From the NCBI RefSeq assembly GCF_000688295.1, contig NZ_JHZF01000011.1, forward strand, positions 1,334,288 to 1,398,287: a DNA stretch of 64,000 bases, in the 5' to 3' direction. Position numbers and translations under genes: made by a program. This DNA comes from Pseudooceanicola nanhaiensis DSM 18065. Its GTDB lineage: Bacteria; Pseudomonadota; Alphaproteobacteria; Rhodobacterales; Rhodobacteraceae. The notes below the pieces were generated by a model. That model saw nothing but the letters and a program-made list of their open reading frames with translations. It was not told where the DNA came from and did no database searches. This document shows positions 32,946 to 42,242 of the stretch, in pieces (the first letter of the stretch is position 1; every line of letters begins with the position of its first letter).

Positions 32946-35900
32946 ATGGCGATGGACAAAACCTTCGACGCCGCCGAGGCCGAAGACCGCATCTACCGGG
33001 CCTGGGACGAGGCCGGTGCCTTTGCCGCGGGCGCCAACGCGAAGCCCGGCAAGCCCGCCTTCTCGATCATGATCCCGCCGCCGAACGTGACGGGCTCTCT
33101 CCACATGGGCCATGCCTTCAACAACACGCTGCAGGACATCCTGATCCGCTGGAAGCGGATGCAGGGTTACGACACGCTCTGGCAGCCCGGCACCGACCAC
33201 GCGGGGATCGCCACCCAGATGGTGACGGAACGCGAGATGGCCGCCAACCAGGAGCCCTCGCGGACCGAGATGGGCCGTCCGGCGTTCCTCGAACGGGTCT
33301 GGCAGCAGAAGGTGAAGAGCCGCGGCACGATCATCGGCCAGCTGAAGCGCCTCGGCGCCTCGGCCGACTGGTCGCGCGAGGCCTTCACCATGGGCGGCGC
33401 ACCGGGCGATCCCGAGCCCTCGAAGCAGAACTTCCACGACGCCGTCATCAAGGTCTTCGTCGACATGTACGACAAGGGCCTGATCTACCGCGGCAAGCGG
33501 CTGGTGAACTGGGACCCGCATTTCGAGACCGCGATCTCGGACCTCGAGGTCGAGAATGTCGAGGTCGCGGGCCACATGTGGCACTTCAAGTATCCGCTCG
33601 CGGGCGGCGCGACCTACACCTACGTGGAAAAGGACGAGGACGGCAACGTGCTCTTCGAGGAAGAGCGCGATTACATCTCCATCGCCACCACCCGGCCCGA
33701 GACGATGCTGGGCGACGGCGCGGTGGCGGTCCACCCGTCGGATGAGCGGTACGCCTCGATCGTCGGCAAGCTCTGCGAGATCCCGGTGGGTCCGAAGGAG
33801 CATCGCCGCCTGATCCCGATCATCACCGACGAATATCCCGACCCCACCTTCGGCTCGGGCGCGGTGAAGATCACCGGCGCGCATGATTTCAACGACTACC
33901 AGGTGGCAAGCCGCGGCGGCATCCCGATGTACCGCCTGATGGACACCACCGCCACCATGCGCGACGACGGCGCCCCCTATGCGGAGGCGGCGGGCATCGC
34001 CATGGAGGTCGCGAAGGGCGAGCGCACGCTGACCGAGGCCGAGGCCGATGCCGTCAACCTCGTCCCCGACGACCTGCGCGGGCTCGACCGGTTCGAGGCC
34101 CGCAAGCGCGTGGTCGAGCAGATCACCTCGGAAGGCCTCGCGGTCATGACCGAGGCCACCGACCCGCGTCTCGGCAAGGCGGCCACCAAGGCGCCGCTCG
34201 AGCCCGAGGAAGGCGGCGAGGCCCGGGACGAGGCCCAGAACCTCGTGCCGCTGATCGAGGCCAAGCCCATCATGCAGCCCTTCGGCGACCGCTCGAAGGT
34301 CGTCATCGAGCCGATGCTCACCGACCAGTGGTTCGTCGATGCCGCCAAGATCGTCGGCCCCGCGCTGGATGCGGTCCGCGAGGGCCGCGTCCGGATCATG
34401 CCCGAGAGCGGCGAACGGACCTATTACCACTGGCTCGAGAACATCGAGCCCTGGTGCATCTCGCGCCAGCTCTGGTGGGGGCATCAGGTGCCGGTGTGGT
34501 ACGCGCCCGATCCGGCGGGCGACGACTGGATGTCGGTCTGCGCCGCAACCGAGGCCGAGGCGCTCGACAAGCTGCGCGCCCATCACGGCGAGGACGCCGA
34601 TTTCCGCGTGGTCGAGACCGAGCAGGAGGCCGTCGCCATCCTGCGCGACGACCTCGCCGCCCACCAGACCGCCAACGAGGGTGCGATCCGGCAGGCGCAG
34701 GCGCCCTACTCGGTGCCGGTCTTCCGCGACCCGGACGTGCTCGACACCTGGTTCTCCTCGGGCCTCTGGCCGATCGGCACGCTCGGCTGGCCCGAGAAGA
34801 CGGACGCGCTGGAAAGGTACTTCCCGACCTCCGTCCTCGTCACCGGGCAGGACATTCTCTTCTTCTGGGTCGCCCGGATGATGATGATGCAGCTCGCCGT
34901 CGTCGACGAGGTCCCGTTCCACGACGTCTACCTCCACGGCCTCGTCCGCGACGCCAAGGGCAAGAAGATGTCCAAGTCGCTCGGCAACGTGGTCGATCCG
35001 CTCGAGATCATCGACGAATACGGCGCCGACGCGCTGCGCTTCACCAACGCGGCCATGGCCTCGCTCGGCGGGGTGCTGAAGCTCGACATGCAGCGGATCG
35101 CGGGCTACCGGAACTTCGGCACGAAGCTCTGGAACGCCACCCGCTTCGCCGAGATGAACGGCGTCTACGAGGCGGGCGCGCCCGCCGCGACGGTCCCGCA
35201 GGCCTCGGCCACCGTGAACCGCTGGATCCTGGGCGAGACCGCCCGCGTCCGCGAGGAGGTCGATGCGGCGCTCGCCGCCTACCGCTTCGACGACGCGGCG
35301 GCGGCGCTCTACCGCTTCGTCTGGAACAAGGTCTGCGACTGGTACGTGGAGTTCTCCAAGCCGCTGCTGACCGAGGAGGCCCCCGAGCGCGACGAGACCC
35401 GCGCCGTCATGGGCTGGGTGCTCGACCAGTGCCTGATCATGCTGCATCCGATCATGCCCTTCATCACCGAGGAGCTCTGGCAGACCACCGGCACCCGGTC
35501 GAAGATGCTGATCCACGCCGACTGGCCGGAGTACTCCGCCGCCGAGCTCGCGGATGCCACCGCCGATGCCGAGATGACCTGGGTCATCGCGCTGATCGAG
35601 GACATCCGCTCGGCCCGGGCGCAGGTCCATGTCCCCGCCGGGCTCCAGCTTCCGCTCGTGACCACCGGCATGAGCGAGGCGGCCGCCGGCGCCTGGGCCG
35701 GGAACGAGACGCTGATCAGACGCCTCGCCCGGATCGACAGCCTGACGCAGGTGCAGAGCTTCCCCAAGGGCTCGATCACCATCCCCGCCGAGGGCGCGAC
35801 CTTCGGCATTCCGCTGGAAGGCGTGATCGACGTGGCCGAGGAACGGGCCCGGCTGGAGAAGACCCTCCAGAAGCTCGGCAAGGAGATCGGCGGGCTCGAG

Positions 35901-36038
35901 GGCCGGCTGAAGAACCCCAAGTTCGCCGAAAGCGCGCCGGAAGAGGTGGTCGAGGAGGCGAAGGCCAACCTCGCCGCGCGGCAGGGCGAGGCCGCCCAGA
36001 TCGAGGCCGCCATCGCCCGGCTCGCCGAGCTGGGCTGA
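32946..36038 (+). CDS. valS: Valyl-tRNA synthetase
   Basis: A 1030-residue class Ia synthetase charging tRNA-Val. The HIGH motif appears as HMGH (residues 53-56, after PPPNVTGSL) and KMSKS as KKMSKSLGN near residue 675. The editing domain (CP1) lies between, with [17 protein letters not shown] and the HDFNDYQV stretch. The anticodon-binding domain and a C-terminal coiled coil ([20 protein letters not shown] onward) follow. The ATG at 32946 has AAAGGAGAG upstream; an ATG two codons later is possible. An in-frame extension upstream lacks a ribosome site. A perfect 10-bp hairpin follows. Confidence 0.97.
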   Translation: MAMDKTFDAAEAEDRIYRAWDEAGAFAAGANAKPGKPAFSIMIPPPNVTGSLHMGHAFNNTLQDILIRWKRMQGYDTLWQPGTDHAGIATQMVTEREMAANQEPSRTEMGRPAFLERVWQQKVKSRGTIIGQLKRLGASADWSREAFTMGGAPGDPEPSKQNFHDAVIKVFVDMYDKGLIYRGKRLVNWDPHFETAISDLEVENVEVAGHMWHFKYPLAGGATYTYVEKDEDGNVLFEEERDYISIATTRPETMLGDGAVAVHPSDERYASIVGKLCEIPVGPKEHRRLIPIITDEYPDPTFGSGAVKITGAHDFNDYQVASRGGIPMYRLMDTTATMRDDGAPYAEAAGIAMEVAKGERTLTEAEADAVNLVPDDLRGLDRFEARKRVVEQITSEGLAVMTEATDPRLGKAATKAPLEPEEGGEARDEAQNLVPLIEAKPIMQPFGDRSKVVIEPMLTDQWFVDAAKIVGPALDAVREGRVRIMPESGERTYYHWLENIEPWCISRQLWWGHQVPVWYAPDPAGDDWMSVCAATEAEALDKLRAHHGEDADFRVVETEQEAVAILRDDLAAHQTANEGAIRQAQAPYSVPVFRDPDVLDTWFSSGLWPIGTLGWPEKTDALERYFPTSVLVTGQDILFFWVARMMMMQLAVVDEVPFHDVYLHGLVRDAKGKKMSKSLGNVVDPLEIIDEYGADALRFTNAAMASLGGVLKLDMQRIAGYRNFGTKLWNATRFAEMNGVYEAGAPAATVPQASATVNRWILGETARVREEVDAALAAYRFDDAAAALYRFVWNKVCDWYVEFSKPLLTEEAPERDETRAVMGWVLDQCLIMLHPIMPFITEELWQTTGTRSKMLIHADWPEYSAAELADATADAEMTWVIALIEDIRSARAQVHVPAGLQLPLVTTGMSEAAAGAWAGNETLIRRLARIDSLTQVQSFPKGSITIPAEGATFGIPLEGVIDVAEERARLEKTLQKLGKEIGGLEGRLKNPKFAESAPEEVVEEAKANLAARQGEAAQIEAAIARLAELG

Positions 36039-36065
36039 CGGCCTTTGCCACCGGGACGCCTCACA

Positions 36066-36089
36066 CAGGCCGGGCAGACGCCCGGCCTG
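36066..36089 (+). terminator. Terminator hairpin after valS
   Basis: CAGGCCGGGC and GCCCGGCCTG form a perfect 10-bp stem with an AGAC loop, 27 bases after the valS stop. The following TGTCGCGTT is only moderately T-rich, but the stem is very strong. Confidence 0.65.
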
Positions 36090-36201
36090 TCGCGTTCCGG
36101 AGACCCTGGTCGCGGCCTCGCGGTCCTTGCCCCTTTACCCGTCCGGCATCCCTGCTAGGCTTTTCGGCATTGCCTCTTTTCCATTCCCCGGGACATTTGC
36201 C

Positions 36202-36975
36202 ATGCGACCTTCCGCCTTCGCCCTCCTCCTTTTCGCCGCGCCGGCCCATGCCGCGACGCCGAGCTTCGACTGTTCCCGCGCCTCCACCCCCACGGAATTC
36301 GCGATCTGCGACAGCGATGCCCTCGCCCGGCTCGACGTCTCGCTGGCCGACGCCTACCGCGCGGCGCGCGACCGGCCGGGGGTCAAGGACCGCCAGCGCG
36401 CCTGGATCGGAGAGCGGAACCTCTGCGGGGCCGATATGGACTGCCTGTCGGAGCAGATGCGCACGCGCCTGGCCGAGCTGACCGGCGCGCCCCGGCCTCC
36501 GGGCGGCGGCGGGTCGGGCGGCGTCGGCGGCTTCGCGACGCCTTCCGGCGGTGGCACGGCGGGCGGTCCGGGCCTTGCCATTCCGGGAAGCGGTGCCCCG
36601 GCGATCGCGCAGGGCGCGGACGACCGCTCCGGCGCCTATTGCCCGGATGCCGCGACCGGCTTCGGCTTCGCCCCCTCCGGGGACGGCGCCACCATCAGCT
36701 ATGCGACCTTCCTTTCGAACGGGCATTCCTGCGGGACCGGCCCGCTCGAGGCCACGCGGGAGGGCGAGGCCTTCGTGAACCGGACCGAGGGCTGCACCGT
36801 GACCGTCACCCTGACCGACACGGCCTTCCGCCTCTCGGCCAGCCCCGAGGGCGCCTGCCAGCAGCTCTATTGCGGCGCGCGTGCGGTGATCACGGACACG
36901 GAGATCCCCTTCACCAGCCGCTCGCCGGTGGTGCGGGACGTGAGCGCGTGGAACTACATCACCGACGGCTGCTAG
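36202..36975 (+). CDS. Exported protein with LprI-like (DUF1311) N-terminal domain
   Basis: A 257-residue secreted protein. The signal peptide covers residues 1-17 (ending AHAA). The LprI-like domain follows (FDCSRASTPTEFAICDSDALARLD, RQRAWIGERNLCG, then CLSEQMRTRLAEL), with four cysteines as in lysozyme-inhibitor-type proteins. A glycine/proline-rich linker (about 118-158) leads to a C-terminal beta-rich, cysteine-containing region of no family known to me (SGAYCPDAATGFGFAPSGDG to WNYITDGC). It is bounded by the valS terminator and a convergent exporter. A periplasmic or surface role, possibly lysozyme inhibition, is inference. Confidence 0.75.
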   Translation: MRPSAFALLLFAAPAHAATPSFDCSRASTPTEFAICDSDALARLDVSLADAYRAARDRPGVKDRQRAWIGERNLCGADMDCLSEQMRTRLAELTGAPRPPGGGGSGGVGGFATPSGGGTAGGPGLAIPGSGAPAIAQGADDRSGAYCPDAATGFGFAPSGDGATISYATFLSNGHSCGTGPLEATREGEAFVNRTEGCTVTVTLTDTAFRLSASPEGACQQLYCGARAVITDTEIPFTSRSPVVRDVSAWNYITDGC

Positions 36976-36981
36976 GCGCGG

Positions 36982-38220
36982 CTATTCCGCGGCCTGGGCG
37001 CAGGCCTCTGCCCGGGCGGCGGCCAGCGCGGCCTCCTGCCGGTTCACCCGGCGCACGTAGAGCGCGGCGAGCAGCCCGAGCACGCTCGCCGCGACCATGA
37101 GGCCCGGGACCAGCAGCAGGCCGTTCTCCTCGGTCACGAGCGCGCCGGTCAGCGTCGTGGTCACCGCGCCCATGCCGACGATCAGCGCGGAGGACAGGCC
37201 CGAGGCGCTCCCCGCGAGATGCGGCCGGACCGAGACCGCGCCCGCCGTCGCATTGGGCGAGGTCAGGCCGTTGCCCATCCCCGACAGGATCATCGCGCCG
37301 AAGAAGACATATTCGTGGACCAGCCCGGCCCAGATCAGCAGCCCGCCCGCGCTGATCCCCACCACGGCAAGCAGCCGCCCCGCGATCATCATGCTGGTCA
37401 GCTCGGCCCGGCGCGAGACCCGGGTCGAAATCAACGTGCCGATCATGAAGCCCAGCGTGATAGAGCCCATCCACATCCCCAGTTCGGCCGTGCCCATCCC
37501 GAAGGCGGCGGGCGCGATCAGCGGCGCCGCGGTGACGAAGATGTGGAAGGTCGAGACCGAGAGCGCGACGCAGACCGCGTAGCCCCAGAAGCGGCGCGAG
37601 CCGACGAGCGCGGGATATTCCCGGAACTGCGCGCCGAAGCTGGTGGACCGGTTGTGGTGAGTCTCGCCCGCGTCCACCCAGCAGAGCACGAAAAGCACCG
37701 CACCCATCAGCGCGTAGAGCAGGAAGTTCGCGCGCCAGCCGAACACGGCGTCGAGGAAACCGCCCAGCATCGGGCCCATCATCGGCGCCACCGCCATCAG
37801 GGTCGAGATCAGGGCCAGCTTCGCCGCCGAGTCGCGTTCGTCGTACTGGTCCCGGATCGCCGCACGGCTGAGCGCCATCCCCGTCGCCGAAGCGGTCTGC
37901 ATCAGCCGCCCGACGAGGAACCACTCGAAGCTCTCGGTCACCGCGCAGAGCAGCGAGGCGAGGAAGAAGACCAGCATGCCGACGAGCACGAGCGGCCGCC
38001 GCCCGTAGCGATCGGAGAGCGGCCCGATGATGACCTGCACCACGGCCGAGATCGCCAGGTAGCCGCCGATGGCCAGGCTCATGACGCCGTAATCGACCTC
38101 GAAATCCTCGGCCATGTGGGCGAGCGAGGGCAGGAACATGTTGAGCGTCAGCACCGAGGTGCCGGTCAGCATGACAAGCGTGGTGATATGAGGCGGTGTG
38201 GTCGCGGCGCGAAAGGCCAT
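36982..38220 (-). CDS. Bcr/CflA family multidrug efflux MFS transporter
   Basis: A 412-residue inner-membrane protein with twelve predicted helices. The N-terminal half has the drug-H+ antiporter motif A, GPLSDRYGRRPLVLVGM, and the Bcr/CflA-typical RLMQTASATGMALSRAAIRD and GPMLGGFLDAVFGWRANF (motif C region). It probably expels drugs or small metabolites using the proton gradient. It stands alone: its stop lies 6 bases from the convergent LprI-like gene, and 122 bases separate it from DUF2842 upstream. The substrate is unknown. Confidence 0.92.
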   Translation of the reverse strand: MAFRAATTPPHITTLVMLTGTSVLTLNMFLPSLAHMAEDFEVDYGVMSLAIGGYLAISAVVQVIIGPLSDRYGRRPLVLVGMLVFFLASLLCAVTESFEWFLVGRLMQTASATGMALSRAAIRDQYDERDSAAKLALISTLMAVAPMMGPMLGGFLDAVFGWRANFLLYALMGAVLFVLCWVDAGETHHNRSTSFGAQFREYPALVGSRRFWGYAVCVALSVSTFHIFVTAAPLIAPAAFGMGTAELGMWMGSITLGFMIGTLISTRVSRRAELTSMMIAGRLLAVVGISAGGLLIWAGLVHEYVFFGAMILSGMGNGLTSPNATAGAVSVRPHLAGSASGLSSALIVGMGAVTTTLTGALVTEENGLLLVPGLMVAASVLGLLAALYVRRVNRQEAALAAARAEACAQAAE

Positions 38221-38342
38221 GAAGGGCGGGCCCGATTACGTGAAAGTCACATGCTTTCTACGCCGTCCGGCCAGGACATGGTAGCCTCCGGGCGCAGGGC
38301 GGTGCGCGATTTCAGATGCCTGTCCCCGGGAGCGCCCGGGCC

Positions 38343-38579
38343 TCAGGCGCCCTCGTCCTCGTCCGGGGCGTCCGGGTCGGCCCGGCCGACGCCCTTGAAC
38401 ACCGCCTTGAACGGCAGCGCCCAGAGCAGGCCCAGACCGACGTAGATCGCGAGCTCGACCAGCAGGCTCGGCCGCTCGAGCATGTTCACGATGCTGACCG
38501 CCGCGACGATGTAGATCGGCAGCCCGATCAGCAGGATCACCAGCGACCAGCGGCGGCGCGACTTGTAGGACATGGCCAT
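38343..38579 (-). CDS. DUF2842 family small membrane protein
   Basis: A 78-residue inner-membrane protein with a positively charged N-terminus (YKSRRRW) and two hydrophobic segments (about 12-30 and 39-56, the latter reading LAIYVGLGLLWALPFKAVF). The short acidic tail ends DAPDEDEGA. This matches DUF2842, an alphaproteobacterial family of unknown function. Either the ATG at 38579 or the one two codons later (38573) may be used. It lies 129 bases downstream of purA on the same strand, with terminator-like hairpins between. Confidence 0.85.
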   Translation of the reverse strand: MAMSYKSRRRWSLVILLIGLPIYIVAAVSIVNMLERPSLLVELAIYVGLGLLWALPFKAVFKGVGRADPDAPDEDEGA

Positions 38580-38680
38580 GGCTCTTCCCCTTCATTGTTC
38601 CGGACATAGGCCGGGCGGGTCGTCAATGTCGCGCCATTGGTCCGGGCGACAATGGCGACGGGGGCTGTCGCCCCGCCGTC

Positions 38681-38700
38681 GCGCGGGCCCCGGCCCGCGC
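38681..38700 (-). terminator. Hairpin downstream of purA
   Basis: GCGCGGGC and GCCCGCGC form an 8-bp stem with a CCCG loop, 8 bases past the purA stop on the minus strand. A second stem, GGCGAC/GTCGCC (38654-38672), lies just beyond. Confidence 0.55.
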
Positions 38701-38708
38701 CACACCGA

Positions 38709-40001
38709 TCAATCCGCGAACGGGTCCGTCACGAGGATCGTGTCCTCCCGCTCGGGCGATGTCGAGAGCATCGCCACCGGGCATTCGATCAGCTCTTCCA
38801 CCCGGCGGACGTACTTGATCGCATTGGCGGGCAGTTCCGCCCAGCTCCGCGCGCCCTCGGTCGACTCGGACCAGCCGGGCATCTCCTCGTAGATCGGCTT
38901 GCAGCGGGCCTGCCGGTCGGCGGCGGTCGGCAGGTAGTCGAGCCGTTCGCCGTCCAGATCGTAGCCCACGCAGATCTTCAGCGTCTCGAACCCGTCCAGC
39001 ACGTCGAGCTTCGTCAGCGCGATCCCGTTCACGCCGGAGGTCGCGCAGGTCTGCCGCAGGAGCGCCGCGTCGAACCAGCCGCAGCGGCGCTTGCGTCCCG
39101 TGACGGTGCCGAACTCGCGCCCCCGCTCGCCGAGGCGCTGGCCGTCCGCGTCATGCAGCTCGGACGGGAACGGCCCCTCGCCGACCCGCGTCGTGTAGGC
39201 CTTCACGATCCCCAGCACGAAATCGACCGAGCCCGGCCCGATCCCCACGCCGGTCGCCGCCTGCCCCGCGATCACGTTGGACGAGGTGACATAAGGATAG
39301 GTGCCGAAGTCGATGTCCAGCAGCGCGCCCTGCGCCCCCTCGAAGAGGATCCGCTTGCCGGCCTTGCGCTGCTCGTTCAGCACCTTCCAGACCGGCGCGG
39401 CGAAGCGCAGGATCTGCGGCGCGATCTCGCGCAGCTTCGCGATCAGCGCGTCGCGGTCCACCGCCTCGAGCCCCAGCCCGTTCCTGAGCGCATTGTGATG
39501 CACCAGCGCGCGGTCCACCCGCGCCTCGAGCGTCGCGTCGTCGGCGAGGTCCGCCACCCGGACCGAGCGGCGCCCGACCTTGTCCTCGTAGGCCGGCCCG
39601 ATGCCGCGGCCCGTGGTGCCGATCTTGGCGACGTTGTTCGCGCTTTCGCGCGCGCGGTCGAGCTCGCCGTGGATCGGCAGGATCAGCGGCGTGTTCTCGG
39701 CGATCATCAGCGTCTCGGGTGTGATCTCAACCCCCTGCTCGCGGATCGTCGCGATCTCCTGCACCAGGTGCCACGGATCGAGCACCACGCCGTTGCCGAT
39801 CACCGACAGCTTGCCGCCGCGGACCACGCCCGAGGGCAGTGCGTTCAGCTTGAAGACGGCGCCGTCGATGACCAGCGTGTGGCCGGCATTGTGGCCGCCC
39901 TGGAAGCGGCAGATGATATCCGCCCGCTCGCTGAGCCAGTCGACGATCTTGCCCTTGCCCTCATCGCCCCACTGGGCGCCGACGACGACTACATTGGCCA
40001 T
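38709..40001 (-). CDS. purA: Adenylosuccinate synthetase
   Basis: A 430-residue GTP-dependent enzyme that joins IMP and aspartate to adenylosuccinate in AMP synthesis. The phosphate loop is GDEGKGK (residues 12-18) with catalytic D13; H41 lies in GGHNAGH. Other motifs are [38 protein letters not shown] and the GTP-specific TKLDVLD. Length and sequence are standard. It faces the gamma-glutamyl-amine operon across 208 bases that contain CAGGTgaaACCTG (40054-40066), a possible operator. It is not linked to the purine-salvage operon upstream in the window. Confidence 0.97.
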   Translation of the reverse strand: MANVVVVGAQWGDEGKGKIVDWLSERADIICRFQGGHNAGHTLVIDGAVFKLNALPSGVVRGGKLSVIGNGVVLDPWHLVQEIATIREQGVEITPETLMIAENTPLILPIHGELDRARESANNVAKIGTTGRGIGPAYEDKVGRRSVRVADLADDATLEARVDRALVHHNALRNGLGLEAVDRDALIAKLREIAPQILRFAAPVWKVLNEQRKAGKRILFEGAQGALLDIDFGTYPYVTSSNVIAGQAATGVGIGPGSVDFVLGIVKAYTTRVGEGPFPSELHDADGQRLGERGREFGTVTGRKRRCGWFDAALLRQTCATSGVNGIALTKLDVLDGFETLKICVGYDLDGERLDYLPTAADRQARCKPIYEEMPGWSESTEGARSWAELPANAIKYVRRVEELIECPVAMLSTSPEREDTILVTDPFAD

Positions 40002-40053
40002 GATCCAGTCCTTCTCGGAGAAAACCCGCGCCCCTCTTATCGAAGCCCCCCGG

Positions 40054-40066
40054 CAGGTGAAACCTG
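40054..40066. promoter_or_regulatory. CAGGT-gaa-ACCTG palindrome between purA and the gamma-glutamyl-amine operon
   Basis: A perfect 5-bp inverted repeat with a 3-base spacer, 53 bases upstream of purA and about 145 bases upstream of the divergent operon. It could be an operator for either gene set, but the short arms make it a tentative call. Confidence 0.3.
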
Positions 40067-40209
40067 AATCTCGCGCAGCCCGCTACCGGGGCACGCGGGC
40101 GCCGCCCCCCCGGGGGGCTTCCGCGACGGCCGGCAGGCTGCGGGCGCCCCGCGCCCTTGCCGGTCCCGGCGGGCTCCTCTAGGGTCCGGGCACCAACCAA
40201 CGGTGATCC

Positions 40210-40887
40210 ATGAAAATCGGCATATTGCAGACCGGCCATGTCCCTCCATCCCTGGAGGAGATGGGCGATTACGATGAAATGTTCGCACGGCTCCTGGCCG
40301 GACGGGGTTTCGACTTCGTCTCCTACGACGTGGAGGGCGGGACGGTCCCGGAAGATCCTCTCGAATGCGATGGCTGGCTGATCACCGGCTCGAAACACGG
40401 CGCCTACGAGGACCACCCCTGGATCCCGCCGCTCGAGGCGCTCATCCGCAAGATCCATGCCGCGGGCGTGCCGCTGGTCGGCGTCTGCTTCGGGCACCAG
40501 ATCATCGCGCAGGCGCTCGGCGGCAAGGTCGCCAAACATCCCGGCGGCTGGTCCGTCGGCCGCAAGATCTACCGCATCGAGGGCGAGGAGCTGCCGCTCA
40601 ACGCCTGGCACCAGGACCAGGTGACGGAGCTTCCGCCCGAGGCCGAGGTCGTCGGCGAGTCGGACTTCTGCCGCTACGCCGCGCTGTCCTATGGCGGGCG
40701 CATCTTCACCGTCCAGCCGCATCCCGAATACGGCGGCGATTTCATCGGCGGGCTGATCGCCGAGCGCGGGCCCGGCGTCGTGCCGCAGGATCTGCTCGAC
40801 ACCGCGACGGGCACGCTCGGCGAGGCCACGGCCCAGCAGGCGATGGCCGATCGCTTCGCCAAGGTCTTCCGGGGGGAACCGGCATGA
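40210..40887 (+). CDS. Class I glutamine amidotransferase-like hydrolase
   Basis: A 225-residue class I glutamine amidotransferase fold. The nucleophile is C93 in GVCFGHQ; the histidine and glutamate are H171 and E173 in QPHPEYGG. GMP-synthase-like stand-alone amidotransferases share this form. Because it leads an operon with a PuuA-like ligase and a PuuB-like oxidase, it probably hydrolyses a gamma-glutamyl-amine or gamma-glutamyl-GABA intermediate, the PuuD role, though it does not look like the Peptidase C26 family of classical PuuD. Its stop overlaps the next start by 4 bases. Confidence 0.85.
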   Translation: MKIGILQTGHVPPSLEEMGDYDEMFARLLAGRGFDFVSYDVEGGTVPEDPLECDGWLITGSKHGAYEDHPWIPPLEALIRKIHAAGVPLVGVCFGHQIIAQALGGKVAKHPGGWSVGRKIYRIEGEELPLNAWHQDQVTELPPEAEVVGESDFCRYAALSYGGRIFTVQPHPEYGGDFIGGLIAERGPGVVPQDLLDTATGTLGEATAQQAMADRFAKVFRGEPA

Positions 40888-42242
40888 GCGACTGGACCGA
40901 CAGCCTGCCCGAATCCGCCCGGCTCTACCTCGAGAACCGCCGCCTGGACGAGGTCGAATGCGTCATCGCCGACCTGCCGGGCATCGCCCGGGGCAAGGCG
41001 GTGCCCGCCTCGAAATTCGCGCGGCAGAAGCATTTCCACCTGCCGAACTCGATCTTCTTCCAGACGATCACCGGCGACTGGGGCGAGGCCGCGGGCGAGG
41101 AAGGCTTCATCGAGCCCGACATGATCCTGCGCCCCGACATGTCCACCGCCACCGCGGCGCCCTGGACCGGGGACTGGACGCTGCAGGTGATCCATGACGC
41201 CTTCGACCGGAAGGGCAACCCGATCCCCTTCGCGCCGCGCAACGTGCTCAAGCGCGTCGTGCAGCTCTACGAGGAACAGGGCTGGAAACCCGTCGTGGCG
41301 CCCGAGATGGAATTCTACCTCGTGGCCCGCAACCTCGACCCGGCAAAGCCGATCGAGCCGATGATGGGCCGCTCGGGCCGTCCCGCCGCCGCGCGGCAGG
41401 CCTATTCGATGACCGCGGTCGACGAATTCGGCCCGGTCATCGACGACATCTACGATTTCGCCGAGGCGCAGGGCTTCGAGATCGACGGCATCACCCAGGA
41501 GGGCGGCGCCGGCCAGCTGGAGATCAACCTGCGGCACGGCAGCCCGGTGAAGCTCGCCGACGAGGTCTTCTACTTCAAGCGGCTGATCCGCGAGGCGGCG
41601 CTGCGGCACGATTGCTTCGCCACCTTCATGGCGAAACCGATCGCCGACGAACCCGGCAGCGCGATGCACATCCACCATTCCGTGCTGGACGTGGAGACCG
41701 GCAAGAACATCTTCACCGGCCCGCAGGGCGGCGAGACGGATGCCTTCTACACCTTCATCGGCGGGCTTCAGCATCACCTGCCCGAGGCGATCCCGCTCTT
41801 GGCGCCCTACGTGAACTCCTACCGGCGCTACGTGAAGGACCATGCGGCGCCCATCAACCTCGAATGGGGGCGCGACAACCGCACCACGGGCATCCGGGTG
41901 CCGATCTCGGAGCCCGAGGCGCGCCGGATCGAGAACCGCGTGGCGGGCATGGACTGCAACCCCTACCTCGGGATCGCGGCCTCGCTCGCGGCGGGCTACC
42001 TCGGGCTGATGCGCGAGGAGCGGGCCGACAAGCAGTTCCGCGGCGACGCCTACGAGGGCGAAGGCGACTTCCCCCGCACGCTGGGCGAGGCGCTGAACGT
42101 CTTCGACGAGGCGGGCGCGCTGGCCGAGGTGCTGGGGCCGGAGTTCTGCCGGGTCTATTCCATCGTGAAGCGGACCGAGTACGAGGAATTCCTCGGCGTG
42201 ATCTCTCCGTGGGAGCGCGAACACCTGCTTATGAACGTATGA
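40884..42242 (+). CDS. Glutamine synthetase family protein, probable gamma-glutamyl-polyamine ligase
   Basis: A 452-residue glutamine-synthetase-like ligase. Key motifs are APEMEFYLV, GGAGQLEINLRHG, GSAMHIHHSVLD and WGRDNRTTGIRVP, which bind metal, glutamate and ATP. It resembles PuuA, which adds glutamate to putrescine. It is longer than the paralogue at 22541-23857 and shows different N-terminal sequence (VIADLPGIARGKAVPASKF). ATGA overlaps at both ends couple it to the amidotransferase and oxidase genes. The specific amine is inferred from the operon only. Confidence 0.9.
   Translation: MSDWTDSLPESARLYLENRRLDEVECVIADLPGIARGKAVPASKFARQKHFHLPNSIFFQTITGDWGEAAGEEGFIEPDMILRPDMSTATAAPWTGDWTLQVIHDAFDRKGNPIPFAPRNVLKRVVQLYEEQGWKPVVAPEMEFYLVARNLDPAKPIEPMMGRSGRPAAARQAYSMTAVDEFGPVIDDIYDFAEAQGFEIDGITQEGGAGQLEINLRHGSPVKLADEVFYFKRLIREAALRHDCFATFMAKPIADEPGSAMHIHHSVLDVETGKNIFTGPQGGETDAFYTFIGGLQHHLPEAIPLLAPYVNSYRRYVKDHAAPINLEWGRDNRTTGIRVPISEPEARRIENRVAGMDCNPYLGIAASLAAGYLGLMREERADKQFRGDAYEGEGDFPRTLGEALNVFDEAGALAEVLGPEFCRVYSIVKRTEYEEFLGVISPWEREHLLMNV

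Noticed and set aside
32832-35630. Long minus-strand open frame (932 codons) opposite valS
   Set aside because: It is the antisense of valS, has repetitive His/Arg/Gly-rich composition and no family features.
40104-40118. GCCCCCCCGGGGGGC palindrome upstream of the gamma-glutamyl-amine operon
   Set aside because: It is only a run of C followed by a run of G and is likely chance in such GC-rich DNA.
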